Shown here: positions 43,439 to 51,712 of the stretch, piece by piece
How positions within the stretch are numbered: the stretch's first letter is position 1
How the letters are laid out: each line of letters starts with the position of its first letter
Source: Marinitoga sp. 38H-ov
GTDB lineage: Bacteria; Thermotogota; Thermotogae; Petrotogales; Petrotogaceae
Assembly (NCBI RefSeq): GCF_011057715.1
Contig: NZ_LNGH01000002.1
Location: 124,001 to 188,000 of the forward strand
Reading direction: 5' to 3'
DNA: 64,000 nt
Notes under the pieces: generated by a model
The model's database searches: none
The model's input: only the letters and a program-made list of their open reading frames with translations
Told to the model about the DNA's origin: nothing
Made by a program: the position numbers and the translations under genes

Positions 43439-44355
43439 TGATTTTAAAACCAGATAATACATTTTCAAATGTAGAAATAAATTGTGTTAATGTTGATATT
43501 ACTATTAATTCAAGTACTAATAATTCATTTGAAATAGAAGATTTAACAAAAAACATTGAAATAGAAAATTTTGTAAAAAACGATGTTTGGTATATAAATA
43601 TCAAACCAAAAAATGAAAGCTTTTTATCAAAAATTTTTGGTTTCCAATTTACTCAATCAAATGATTTAGACGCTAATTTATATATAAATCAAGATGTATT
43701 AAATATACGCATAAATACTGTTAGTTCAGATATTTCAGCAAATAACATATTACTTGACAAATTTAATATAAAAAATGTATCTGGAGATGTAGATATCAAT
43801 AATTCTAAAATAAACTCTCTCATTATTAACGGTACAAGCGGGGATTTAGAAACTCATAACTCTTCTATTAAATCATTTTATATAAAAACAGTTTCTGGAG
43901 ATTGCGTAATAGATTATTTGCACGAAAATTTTAAATTAGTAAAAATAAAGTCAGTTTCTGGAGATGCACATCTATATATTAATGGAGAAAAAGAAATTTA
44001 TTTAAAAAAAGAATCATCTTTATCCGGAGATATTAATACAAATATCCCTGTAAAATTTGAAGAATCTGATGAAAGATATATTATTTTTAACACATTAAGC
44101 GGGGATTTATTTATTGAAAGAACTAATATTAAAACAAATCAAAATAATGAGAAAACTATTAATCAAAATAGCAGTGTTCAGAAAAATAATAATTTACTAA
44201 ATGATAATTTATTAACTATTGAAGAACAAAAGATATTAGAGTTGTATATAAGCGGAAAAATCAATAAGGAATTTGCAATAGAACTACTTGAAAATATTGG
44301 ATATACAAAGGAAGATGCTTATATCTTTTTAAAAGAACATTTAGGAGGAGAATAA
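43438..44355 (+). CDS. DUF4097-like beta-helix protein with C-terminal helical module
   Basis: The 305-residue protein is a run of short beta strands with repeated 'SGD' turns (NVSGDVDI, GTSGDLET, TVSGDCVI, SVSGDAHL, SLSGDINT, TLSGDLFI about every 22-25 residues), the pattern of DUF4097 solenoids. It ends with a helical piece like that at the end of the DUF2089 protein. It has no signal peptide. It is coupled to the regulator gene and probably acts as a sensor or partner for it; this role is inferred. Confidence 0.82.
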   Translation: MILKPDNTFSNVEINCVNVDITINSSTNNSFEIEDLTKNIEIENFVKNDVWYINIKPKNESFLSKIFGFQFTQSNDLDANLYINQDVLNIRINTVSSDISANNILLDKFNIKNVSGDVDINNSKINSLIINGTSGDLETHNSSIKSFYIKTVSGDCVIDYLHENFKLVKIKSVSGDAHLYINGEKEIYLKKESSLSGDINTNIPVKFEESDERYIIFNTLSGDLFIERTNIKTNQNNEKTINQNSSVQKNNNLLNDNLLTIEEQKILELYISGKINKEFAIELLENIGYTKEDAYIFLKEHLGGE

Positions 44356-44356
44356 A

Positions 44357-46951
44357 ATGAAAAAAATAATTTTTTTTCTATTTATTTTTATAAACGTATT
44401 CTTATTTTCAGCAAATTATGATTTAAACATAGAATTATTAGAAAAAGAAAAAGCTATTTTAGGTGAATTAACTGTTATTTTAGAAAATGACGAAGAACCA
44501 TATTTTGCATTATTTCCAAATTTAGATAGCCATGAAAATCCATATATTAATGCATTATTTGAACCAAAGATTAAAAATAGAATTGAAATAATAAGTGTAA
44601 CTGATAAAAATAATGATAACTTAAATTTTTCTTTTTTAGATTATCATTCAAAAAAATTTAGAGATTATCAAAAGAAAAATGGAATTTTAAAAGTTGATAC
44701 AAATAAAAAAATTATAAAAATTACTTTTAAAACATATTTTTTGGATAAAAGTTCTCCTGATAATGTAGCTTTTAATGATATTTTTATTTGGAGATTTGGT
44801 TGGTACCCTATTCTAATTGATAAAAATAGTGATTATTCTCTTGTTCATCACAATATTGCGATAAAAGTTAAGAATAATAAGGTATATGCACCTATATTAT
44901 CTGGAAAAAAAATAAATGATAAATATTTTTCTGAAGGTAAATACGTTTCTATGCCCATTGTTTTTGTAAAAAAGGATTCGTATAGAAATTTAAAGTTAGA
45001 ATCTAAAGATTATTCAGTAAATATATGGTATAGAAAAGGGCAAGAACAAAGATCTGCTATAATGGCTTCACATGTAATTAAAGCTTTAGAATTACACACA
45101 ATAAATTTTGGAAAATTAAAGTATACAAATATTAATGTTTTTCAAGATCCTTATCCAGGAATGTATGGTATGGCTGCTGATGGAATGTTCCTATTAGGAG
45201 ACGGTTTTTTTACCACAGCAGATTTACTTTTACCTGGATTATTAGAACCTATGACTTTTTATGTAGTTTCTCATGAACTAGCTCATATGTGGTTTGGAAT
45301 TGGAGTTGGAGTTGATTTTGCTAAAAATAATTTTATGAGTGAATCTTTAGCTGATTATGCAGCTCAAATTTCTATGTATGAAAAATATGGCGATGATAGA
45401 TTATATAATATTTATTTACCTGATATTTTAACTGATAGTTTTTCTGAATTATTAGTAAAGAACTTTTCAGAATTAGATCAAAATGGATTATTTAACTTAA
45501 ATTATTATAATATAAATAATTCTATAACTGATGATATAGATAAAATACCTGCAAATTTTACTTCATATATATATTATAATAAGGGAAAAAGAGCTATGTT
45601 ATCTCTTGAAGATTTTTTAGGAAAAGAGAAATTTAAACACCTTCTTTCAGAATACTATTATAAATATAATGAAAAAAATCCTTCAGAAAATGATTTTATT
45701 GATTTTCTTTCAGAATATGTTGATAAAGATGTTTTACATGACTTATTTTTTAATCAAAATAACTTTGACGCATCTATAAAAAGCAAAGAAGATAAAATAA
45801 TTGTTGATCTAAATAATATGAAAATTCCAACAAAAGTTAGAATTTTAACAGAAGATGGAACTAAAGAAATTATTACAATAGAAAACATTGAATTAAACAA
45901 AAACGAAATAATAGCTATAGATATTGATCCACAAATGCATACTTTTGACGTCGAAAGACATAATAATCATTATCCAATTTTAATAAAGTCTAACTTACTA
46001 AATAATAATATATCAAAATTTGATGCTTATGAAATAAACTTTAAAACAAGTTTTGAATTTAATAATTATTATCGAAATTCATCAATACTATCTTTTGAAA
46101 AATTCCCATATTATAGTTTAGGACTAGGTTATTATTCATTATATTCTGAAAATTTTGATATGTTAGATTTAGGATTAAATTCAAAAATTTCCTTTAATCC
46201 AAATCCATGGTTTGGATTAAATTTGAGTTATTTAAAAAGTTTATACTATTCATATCAAAATTTAATAGGTCAATTTAAAATTTCAATTCCAAAAGATTTA
46301 GATATTGGTAGCTTCTCAAACGCATTAGCTTATTCAACAACATTTATTTTAAACGGTGAATTTACAGATACAGACAATTATTATTTAAATCCAACCATAA
46401 TTTATGATAACTTATACAATTTAGGATTATATTTTACTGGTAGTTATTATATTATTAATTCTGAAAATTCATTTACAAATGCATATACAGCTGATATTGC
46501 TTATTTATTTGATAATTATTTACCAATATTAAACTCTTTTAGTTTAGAATTAAAATATTCAAATAATGCTATTTTTAATCCGTTATTAGACAAAATTTCG
46601 TTATTATATGATAATGATCCTATGCTGTATAATTTTGTAAAAGAAATATATGGAATAAATTTAGAACTAATTAATTTTTCTGATAATTCAGATAATAGAA
46701 TAAATATATTTAACATATTGTCAATAGGTGACATGGATTATAATTTAAATGCCATATATAAACTAATAGATAATGAAAACTTATTTGGAATAACATTTAA
46801 TATTTCACCAGAATTTTATATTATTACTGATGAAAATATTCCTATAAATTTTGAATTCGGAACATATTATATACCTTCAAAAAATTTATATACATTAACT
46901 TTTTCATTTTCATCAGCCCTTGATACTTTAATAAGAACATCTATTAAATAA
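44357..46951 (+). CDS. Secreted M1-like gluzincin metallopeptidase with a C-terminal putative outer-membrane barrel
   Basis: The 864-residue protein has a signal peptide (1-18), an N-terminal beta domain (to about 220) and a catalytic domain with H306-E-L-A-H310 and Glu329 at HExxH-x18-E spacing. It ends with about 300 residues (555-864) of alternating aromatic and polar strands closing in a beta strand, as in outer-membrane barrels. The exopeptidase motif GxMEN of M1 enzymes is replaced by 'GMAADGMF', so substrate choice likely differs. It starts one base after the DUF4097 gene and is the apparent effector of this operon. Confidence 0.83.
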   Translation: MKKIIFFLFIFINVFLFSANYDLNIELLEKEKAILGELTVILENDEEPYFALFPNLDSHENPYINALFEPKIKNRIEIISVTDKNNDNLNFSFLDYHSKKFRDYQKKNGILKVDTNKKIIKITFKTYFLDKSSPDNVAFNDIFIWRFGWYPILIDKNSDYSLVHHNIAIKVKNNKVYAPILSGKKINDKYFSEGKYVSMPIVFVKKDSYRNLKLESKDYSVNIWYRKGQEQRSAIMASHVIKALELHTINFGKLKYTNINVFQDPYPGMYGMAADGMFLLGDGFFTTADLLLPGLLEPMTFYVVSHELAHMWFGIGVGVDFAKNNFMSESLADYAAQISMYEKYGDDRLYNIYLPDILTDSFSELLVKNFSELDQNGLFNLNYYNINNSITDDIDKIPANFTSYIYYNKGKRAMLSLEDFLGKEKFKHLLSEYYYKYNEKNPSENDFIDFLSEYVDKDVLHDLFFNQNNFDASIKSKEDKIIVDLNNMKIPTKVRILTEDGTKEIITIENIELNKNEIIAIDIDPQMHTFDVERHNNHYPILIKSNLLNNNISKFDAYEINFKTSFEFNNYYRNSSILSFEKFPYYSLGLGYYSLYSENFDMLDLGLNSKISFNPNPWFGLNLSYLKSLYYSYQNLIGQFKISIPKDLDIGSFSNALAYSTTFILNGEFTDTDNYYLNPTIIYDNLYNLGLYFTGSYYIINSENSFTNAYTADIAYLFDNYLPILNSFSLELKYSNNAIFNPLLDKISLLYDNDPMLYNFVKEIYGINLELINFSDNSDNRINIFNILSIGDMDYNLNAIYKLIDNENLFGITFNISPEFYIITDENIPINFEFGTYYIPSKNLYTLTFSFSSALDTLIRTSIK

Positions 46952-46956
46952 AAAAC

Positions 46957-46981
46957 AAATGCCAGCTTTTTGCTGGCATTT
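46957..46981. terminator. Terminator between the peptidase and wecB genes
   Basis: A 10-bp perfect stem (46957-46966 with 46972-46981, 5-base T loop) lies between converging stop codons. The T-run is good on the minus strand (GTTTTTT) and weaker on the plus strand, so it serves wecB best. Confidence 0.85.
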
Positions 46982-46986
46982 ATGAA

Positions 46987-48108
46987 CTATATATTAAATT
47001 CCTCAACAGGTTCTTTTAAAAGAATTTTTGCAATTCTCATTGAAGCTTTTCCATCACCAAATGGATTTTTTGCTTTTGACATTTTAGAATAATAATCATT
47101 ATCAAAAGATAGCTTATTTATATATTTTAAAACATTTTCTTTATTTGTACCTATTAATTTAGCAGTTCCAGCTTCAATAGCTTCAGGTCTTTCCGTAGTT
47201 TCTCTTAATACCAATGTAGGTTTTCCTAAAGCTGGAGCTTCTTCTTGAATGCCTCCTGAATCTGTCATAATAAAATATGCTCCAGACATTATTGCTGTAA
47301 ATTCGAGATATTCTAACGGATCTATTAATATTGCATTTTCTAACTTTTCTAATTCCGGAAAAACTATTTCTCTTACAGCTGGATTTAAATGAACTGGAAA
47401 TACTAAATAAATATCTTTGTTTTTTGATAAAAACTCTTTTATTGCTTGCATTACATTTTTCATTGGATCTCCCCAATTTTCTCTTCTATGCATAGTCATT
47501 AAAATATATTTTTTATCTAATAAATTATACTTTTTTAATATTTCTTCTATTTTATCTTTATTTTTATCTATAACCCATAACAATGCATCAATAACAGTAT
47601 TTCCAGTAATAAAAATATTTTCTTCGGAAATTCCTTCTTTTAATAAGTTATTTTTAGATATTTTAGTTGGTGGAAAATGTAAAGAACTAATAACACTAGT
47701 AAGCCTTCTATTCATTTCTTCAGGAAAAGGATTATATATATTATCAGTTCTTAAACCTGCCTCAATATGGCCAACTGGTATTTTATAGTAAAAAGAAATT
47801 AAAGCTCCTACAAAAGTTGATGTTGTATCACCTTGTACTAAAATATAATCAAAATTTTCATTTTTCATTATTTTATCTATTTTATCAATTAAATTTTTTG
47901 TTAGTTCTGGCAATGTTTGCCTATGAGTCATAACATTTAAATCATAATATGGAGATATTTCAAAAAGTTTTAAGACTTGATCTAGCATCTCTCTATGCTG
48001 TGCAGTTGCAATAATCTTTGTGTCAATCCCATATTCTTTTAAAGTATGATATACAGGCGCCATTTTAATAGCTTCAGGCCTAGTTCCAAATATTAATCCA
48101 ACTTTCAA
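46987..48108 (-). CDS. wecB: UDP-N-acetylglucosamine 2-epimerase (non-hydrolysing)
   Basis: I use the TTG ending at 48108, about 9 bases after GGAG; the TTG three codons upstream directly abuts that site. The 373-residue protein has 'GLIFGTRPEAIKMAPVY', 'TAQHREMLDQVL', 'VQGDTTSTFVGAL', 'HIEAGLRT', 'TMHRRENWG' and 'DSGGIQEEAPALGKP', all WecB signatures. It makes UDP-ManNAc for surface polysaccharide. It ends an operon of envelope genes. Confidence 0.93.
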   Translation of the reverse strand: MKVGLIFGTRPEAIKMAPVYHTLKEYGIDTKIIATAQHREMLDQVLKLFEISPYYDLNVMTHRQTLPELTKNLIDKIDKIMKNENFDYILVQGDTTSTFVGALISFYYKIPVGHIEAGLRTDNIYNPFPEEMNRRLTSVISSLHFPPTKISKNNLLKEGISEENIFITGNTVIDALLWVIDKNKDKIEEILKKYNLLDKKYILMTMHRRENWGDPMKNVMQAIKEFLSKNKDIYLVFPVHLNPAVREIVFPELEKLENAILIDPLEYLEFTAIMSGAYFIMTDSGGIQEEAPALGKPTLVLRETTERPEAIEAGTAKLIGTNKENVLKYINKLSFDNDYYSKMSKAKNPFGDGKASMRIAKILLKEPVEEFNI

Positions 48109-48122
48109 TCCCCTCAACTCCT

Positions 48123-49460
48123 TTAAAATATAATTTTATAATTTATTTTATATTCAATAGGCAAAAATTTATCAAATTTTACTTCGAAAAATAAGTTATT
48201 TAAATCTAGGTTTAATGTAGTATAATAATACTCTTTAATATCGCCATACGGCCCTTCCCATGTTTCTGTATTACCTTTTAAATCAGTATCAAAATAAGAT
48301 GTATTTAAATTAATCTCTCCTTGATTTATTTTTTCAAACATTATTTTTATATCAACATTACTTTTTAAAAACTCTAGAGAAATCAATTTACTTTCAATAC
48401 CACTTCCATAGTCATATCCCATTGGAATATCATAAATTTTATCATCAATATATCTTCCTGTGAATTTTAATAATTCTTGCCATCTATTATACATCCAAGA
48501 GTAAATTTTATATTCTTCATATTTAGCTGTAAAATAAAAATTATTTTTCTTAAAAGCTGATTTAATACCATATGCCCATGCTAATGCAGTAGGCTTATAA
48601 CTTTCTGCTCCAGATTCTGTCAAAGGAACAACAAAATCATCCATAGCCAATTCACCATATATTTTTATCCCATTTAAAGGTACTATTTCTCCATCAATGG
48701 CAAACATTGCATTGGAATATCCTTCACCATATGTATTATGAAGGATATTCATAAAATTTAAATCTACAATATCAGGGAGTTTACCGCCAATTAAATTAAG
48801 TTCATTTATTGAAACTCTAACAAAATTTAATGGTTTTAAATCTAATCTATGTATCATTAAAGTTTTATAAGGATCATAATATCCTTCATTTATACTTCGT
48901 CTATCAGAGTTTCCATCAATATGCATCCTTTGAATATTAAACTCTTCTTCTGTTAAATAAGAATTAAAGGAGTAAGCTCCAAAATATATTCCCATACTTC
49001 CTAAAAGAAAGTTAGTAGTAAAACCACCTGTTATGCCATCAACAAAAGGTAGTGAGTCTGATAAAAAAACTCCATGTTCCATTAATGACCAATCTGTTTG
49101 ATATCTACCTAATATAAACCAAAAAGAATTTATTCTTTTACCAAAATACATTTCTAATATTAAATTATGACTATTTGTCATATTAAATTTTAAACCAAAA
49201 TTATTATTTTTATATTCAAAAATAGGTGCTAACTCATAATTATTTGTATGAAAATATGGAATTTGAATATAAACATTAGAACTATTTTTTTTATAAATAT
49301 TTTTTTCTTTTGATGGATATGGAGAAATAGATGTATCTAATGCTTCAAAATTAAGCATTTTTTCTATTATATAAATCTTATAATCTATATCATTTTCAAA
49401 ATAAAATGGAAATGACGTTAATGAATAAAACAAAATCAATATTAAAAATATCTTTTTCAT
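48123..49460 (-). CDS. Outer-membrane beta-barrel protein, Wzi-like (copy A)
   Basis: I start at the ATG ending at 49460 after GGAG. The 445-residue protein has a signal peptide (KKIFLILILFYSLTSFPFYF) and a beta-rich body closing with an aromatic last strand. The segment 'ILGRYQTDWSLMEHGVFLSDSLPF' resembles the GR..W.P....LLSD region of the Wzi capsule-assembly porin family. It is a paralogue of the next gene. Wzi anchors polysaccharide at the surface, which fits wecB next door, but the match is remote. Confidence 0.6.
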   Translation of the reverse strand: MKKIFLILILFYSLTSFPFYFENDIDYKIYIIEKMLNFEALDTSISPYPSKEKNIYKKNSSNVYIQIPYFHTNNYELAPIFEYKNNNFGLKFNMTNSHNLILEMYFGKRINSFWFILGRYQTDWSLMEHGVFLSDSLPFVDGITGGFTTNFLLGSMGIYFGAYSFNSYLTEEEFNIQRMHIDGNSDRRSINEGYYDPYKTLMIHRLDLKPLNFVRVSINELNLIGGKLPDIVDLNFMNILHNTYGEGYSNAMFAIDGEIVPLNGIKIYGELAMDDFVVPLTESGAESYKPTALAWAYGIKSAFKKNNFYFTAKYEEYKIYSWMYNRWQELLKFTGRYIDDKIYDIPMGYDYGSGIESKLISLEFLKSNVDIKIMFEKINQGEINLNTSYFDTDLKGNTETWEGPYGDIKEYYYTTLNLDLNNLFFEVKFDKFLPIEYKINYKIIF

Positions 49461-49471
49461 TTTCCGCTCCA

Positions 49472-50830
49472 TTACCATTGAATTTTTATTGGAATTATCC
49501 AAAATAAAGAATAACTATTAAAGATTTCTTCATTGTATTTTGTATCTATATATTTAAACTGAATTTCACCATATGATAATTTTGAATATATCTTAAACTT
49601 TTTATTATAAAAAACATTTCCAAAAGATTTCCCAAATTCATTTTCATATAAAATTAATAAATTTTTAGCTGAAATATATGTTTGAAAAGAATTTACTTTT
49701 GAATTTTCATCATACTTAAATCCTAAAGGAAAATCATAAAAATATCTGGAACCTGGTTCATTAATTATTTCTAAGGATCTATTATATAACCTATTATATG
49801 GATATTTATCCTCATATATTCCACTTTCTACATTATAATTTTCATATAATAATGAAAAAAATATATCTTTAAAAATTTCTAAATTAATTTCTCCACCATA
49901 ACCAAAACTATTTTTATTTTTTATTGGATTATATGAATCTTGAAAATATACTCTTAAATTATTAATCTGCATTTGATAATCCATTGAAATCAAAGCATTA
50001 TTTAAGTCTAAAAATGAATTAGGAATTTTCCCTCCATATAAATTTAAATTTGAAAATCCTACATTAAAAATTCCAAAATCAAAATCAAATCTATTTACAA
50101 AAACTTCTTTTAATGCCATTGTCGCATCAGATGTAAATTGAATTTCATATTCTGCTTTTGTAAGCATGGGTTGCATTGATATTAAAATAAAGTTGTAAGT
50201 TAAATTTTCAATATTATATTTAAAATTTATATTTTCATAGTATTTTGATGCATCAGATAATATCAATGAATTTTTCATTGGCCCTAAAGAAATTTTATTT
50301 CTACCTAAAATAAAACTCCAAGTATTATTTTTCAAACTTAAATAGCTTAAAGAAGGCATATCTAATGTAGTTCTTTTGGATAATGAAAAATCATTATATA
50401 TATCTAATATATTTAGTGATTTATATTTAAAATATGGACTGTTACCTTCTTTAAAATCTCCAATAAATCTTGCATATAATTCATTATTATAGTAAAATTC
50501 AAATCCAAAATTCATCCATGAATAATATTCATTATATAAATCACTAAAATATATTTTACTTTTTTCTAAGGTGTAATATCCACCGCCATTAAATAAAACA
50601 TTATTTTCTAATCTATTTTCATATCCTATAGGAAATTCTAAAGTTATGTTAGATTTATAATCTGTATCTTCAGTAAAAAACAAAGGAATTCCGGTATATT
50701 TTATACCGGAATTAATATTTTTTGATCTTTGATAATAAAATTCTATACTACCTGGAAATAATAACTTTGCACTTGCAAATATATTGACAATAAAAATTAT
50801 AAAAATAAATAAATAAACTTTTTTTTTCAT
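49472..50830 (-). CDS. Outer-membrane beta-barrel protein, Wzi-like (copy B)
   Basis: The 452-residue protein has a signal peptide (residues 1-20) and a barrel-like strand pattern. 'ILGRNKISLGPMKNSLILSDASKYY' is closer to the Wzi pattern than copy A. Shared order of motifs, such as the 'LNLYGGKIPNSF' and 'LNLIGGKLPDIV' pair in the middle and 'FPLGFKYD'/'IPMGYDYG' later, shows that the two arose by tandem duplication. Confidence 0.6.
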   Translation of the reverse strand: MKKKVYLFIFIIFIVNIFASAKLLFPGSIEFYYQRSKNINSGIKYTGIPLFFTEDTDYKSNITLEFPIGYENRLENNVLFNGGGYYTLEKSKIYFSDLYNEYYSWMNFGFEFYYNNELYARFIGDFKEGNSPYFKYKSLNILDIYNDFSLSKRTTLDMPSLSYLSLKNNTWSFILGRNKISLGPMKNSLILSDASKYYENINFKYNIENLTYNFILISMQPMLTKAEYEIQFTSDATMALKEVFVNRFDFDFGIFNVGFSNLNLYGGKIPNSFLDLNNALISMDYQMQINNLRVYFQDSYNPIKNKNSFGYGGEINLEIFKDIFFSLLYENYNVESGIYEDKYPYNRLYNRSLEIINEPGSRYFYDFPLGFKYDENSKVNSFQTYISAKNLLILYENEFGKSFGNVFYNKKFKIYSKLSYGEIQFKYIDTKYNEEIFNSYSLFWIIPIKIQW

Positions 50831-51393
50831 TATTTTTTACCTGCTAACCATTTCTTTCTTTTTTCCAAATACATTTCTCTAATTACTGTTAAAATATCTT
50901 GATATTCTTTATCTTTAAAATTTTGATATGAATGATCAAATGCTTTCCATTGTTCATATACATACATTAAAGTTATTTCTGCGTAAATTCCCTTTGATAA
51001 ATAAATTCTATTTCCCCATGGTTTAGTACTTGCTAACACAAATTGCATATGATGAATATAACCAACATCTAAATTTACCTTTCTTTTTCCTTCAACAGCA
51101 TATTTAGCTTCAATGTTATTTGTTATAGTTTTTGCATCAGCTAAAAAACCTGGAGAATATAAATTTTTAAAACTAATCATTCTAGCCTTTATTTTTACAT
51201 TTTGTCCCATTTCCATATTATAATAATATGTGTACTTTTGAAAATCAAGTTCATCTGATATATAATCTATTTCACCAAAATGCTTTTCTAATTCCTCTAA
51301 AACATTTTCATGATATAGCCAATAATCTGTATCACCAGCAGTAAATATATGTATAACATAATTAACTCTATCGATATCTTTAATTTTCCCCAT
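50830..51393 (-). CDS. DUF4416 family protein
   Basis: The 187-residue soluble protein has 'YYNMEMGQNVKIKARMISFKNLYSPGFLADAKTITNNIE', 'VNLDVGYIHHMQFVLASTKPWGNRIYLSKGIYAEITLMY' and a 'WKAFDHSYQNFKDKEY' segment, which I recognise as DUF4416. Its function is unknown. It overlaps the Wzi-like gene start by one base. Confidence 0.82.
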   Translation of the reverse strand: MGKIKDIDRVNYVIHIFTAGDTDYWLYHENVLEELEKHFGEIDYISDELDFQKYTYYYNMEMGQNVKIKARMISFKNLYSPGFLADAKTITNNIEAKYAVEGKRKVNLDVGYIHHMQFVLASTKPWGNRIYLSKGIYAEITLMYVYEQWKAFDHSYQNFKDKEYQDILTVIREMYLEKRKKWLAGKK

Positions 51394-51712
51394 TTTCCAT
51401 CACCACCTCAAAAGATTTTAATTTAATTTTATAAATTTTCTCAAATGTGTATATAATAACAGTTCCAGTATTATTAGAAATCAAAAGTTTTTCATTAGGT
51501 TTCAAATTAATATTTATTTTTTTATTAGGTCCTAATTCTTTTTCATTAATTAATATTATATCATTACTGCTGTTTTCTATTTCTAAAGGAATTTCTTGTA
51601 ATGAGGCTATAGTAATCAAATCAGATGATTCATTTAATATTTTAATTATAAAAAAAATTGATATGCTTATAATAATTAATGAAATCAAAATATATGTTCT
51701 GTATTCATTCAT
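51380..51712 (-). CDS. Small membrane-anchored protein of unknown function
   Basis: The 110-residue protein has one N-terminal helix (residues 8-25) and a beta-rich outer part with no cysteines. I see no known family. It overlaps both neighbours (14 bases with DUF4416, 8 bases with the nucleotidyltransferase), so it is a real, co-translated gene. Confidence 0.65.
   Translation of the reverse strand: MNEYRTYILISLIIISISIFFIIKILNESSDLITIASLQEIPLEIENSSNDIILINEKELGPNKKININLKPNEKLLISNNTGTVIIYTFEKIYKIKLKSFEVVMENGEN

Noticed and set aside
43438-44100. Repeated SGD turns in the DUF4097-like gene as a DNA repeat array
   Set aside because: The periodicity is in the protein (solenoid turns); the DNA copies differ and there are no spacers, so it is neither a CRISPR array nor a tandem DNA repeat.
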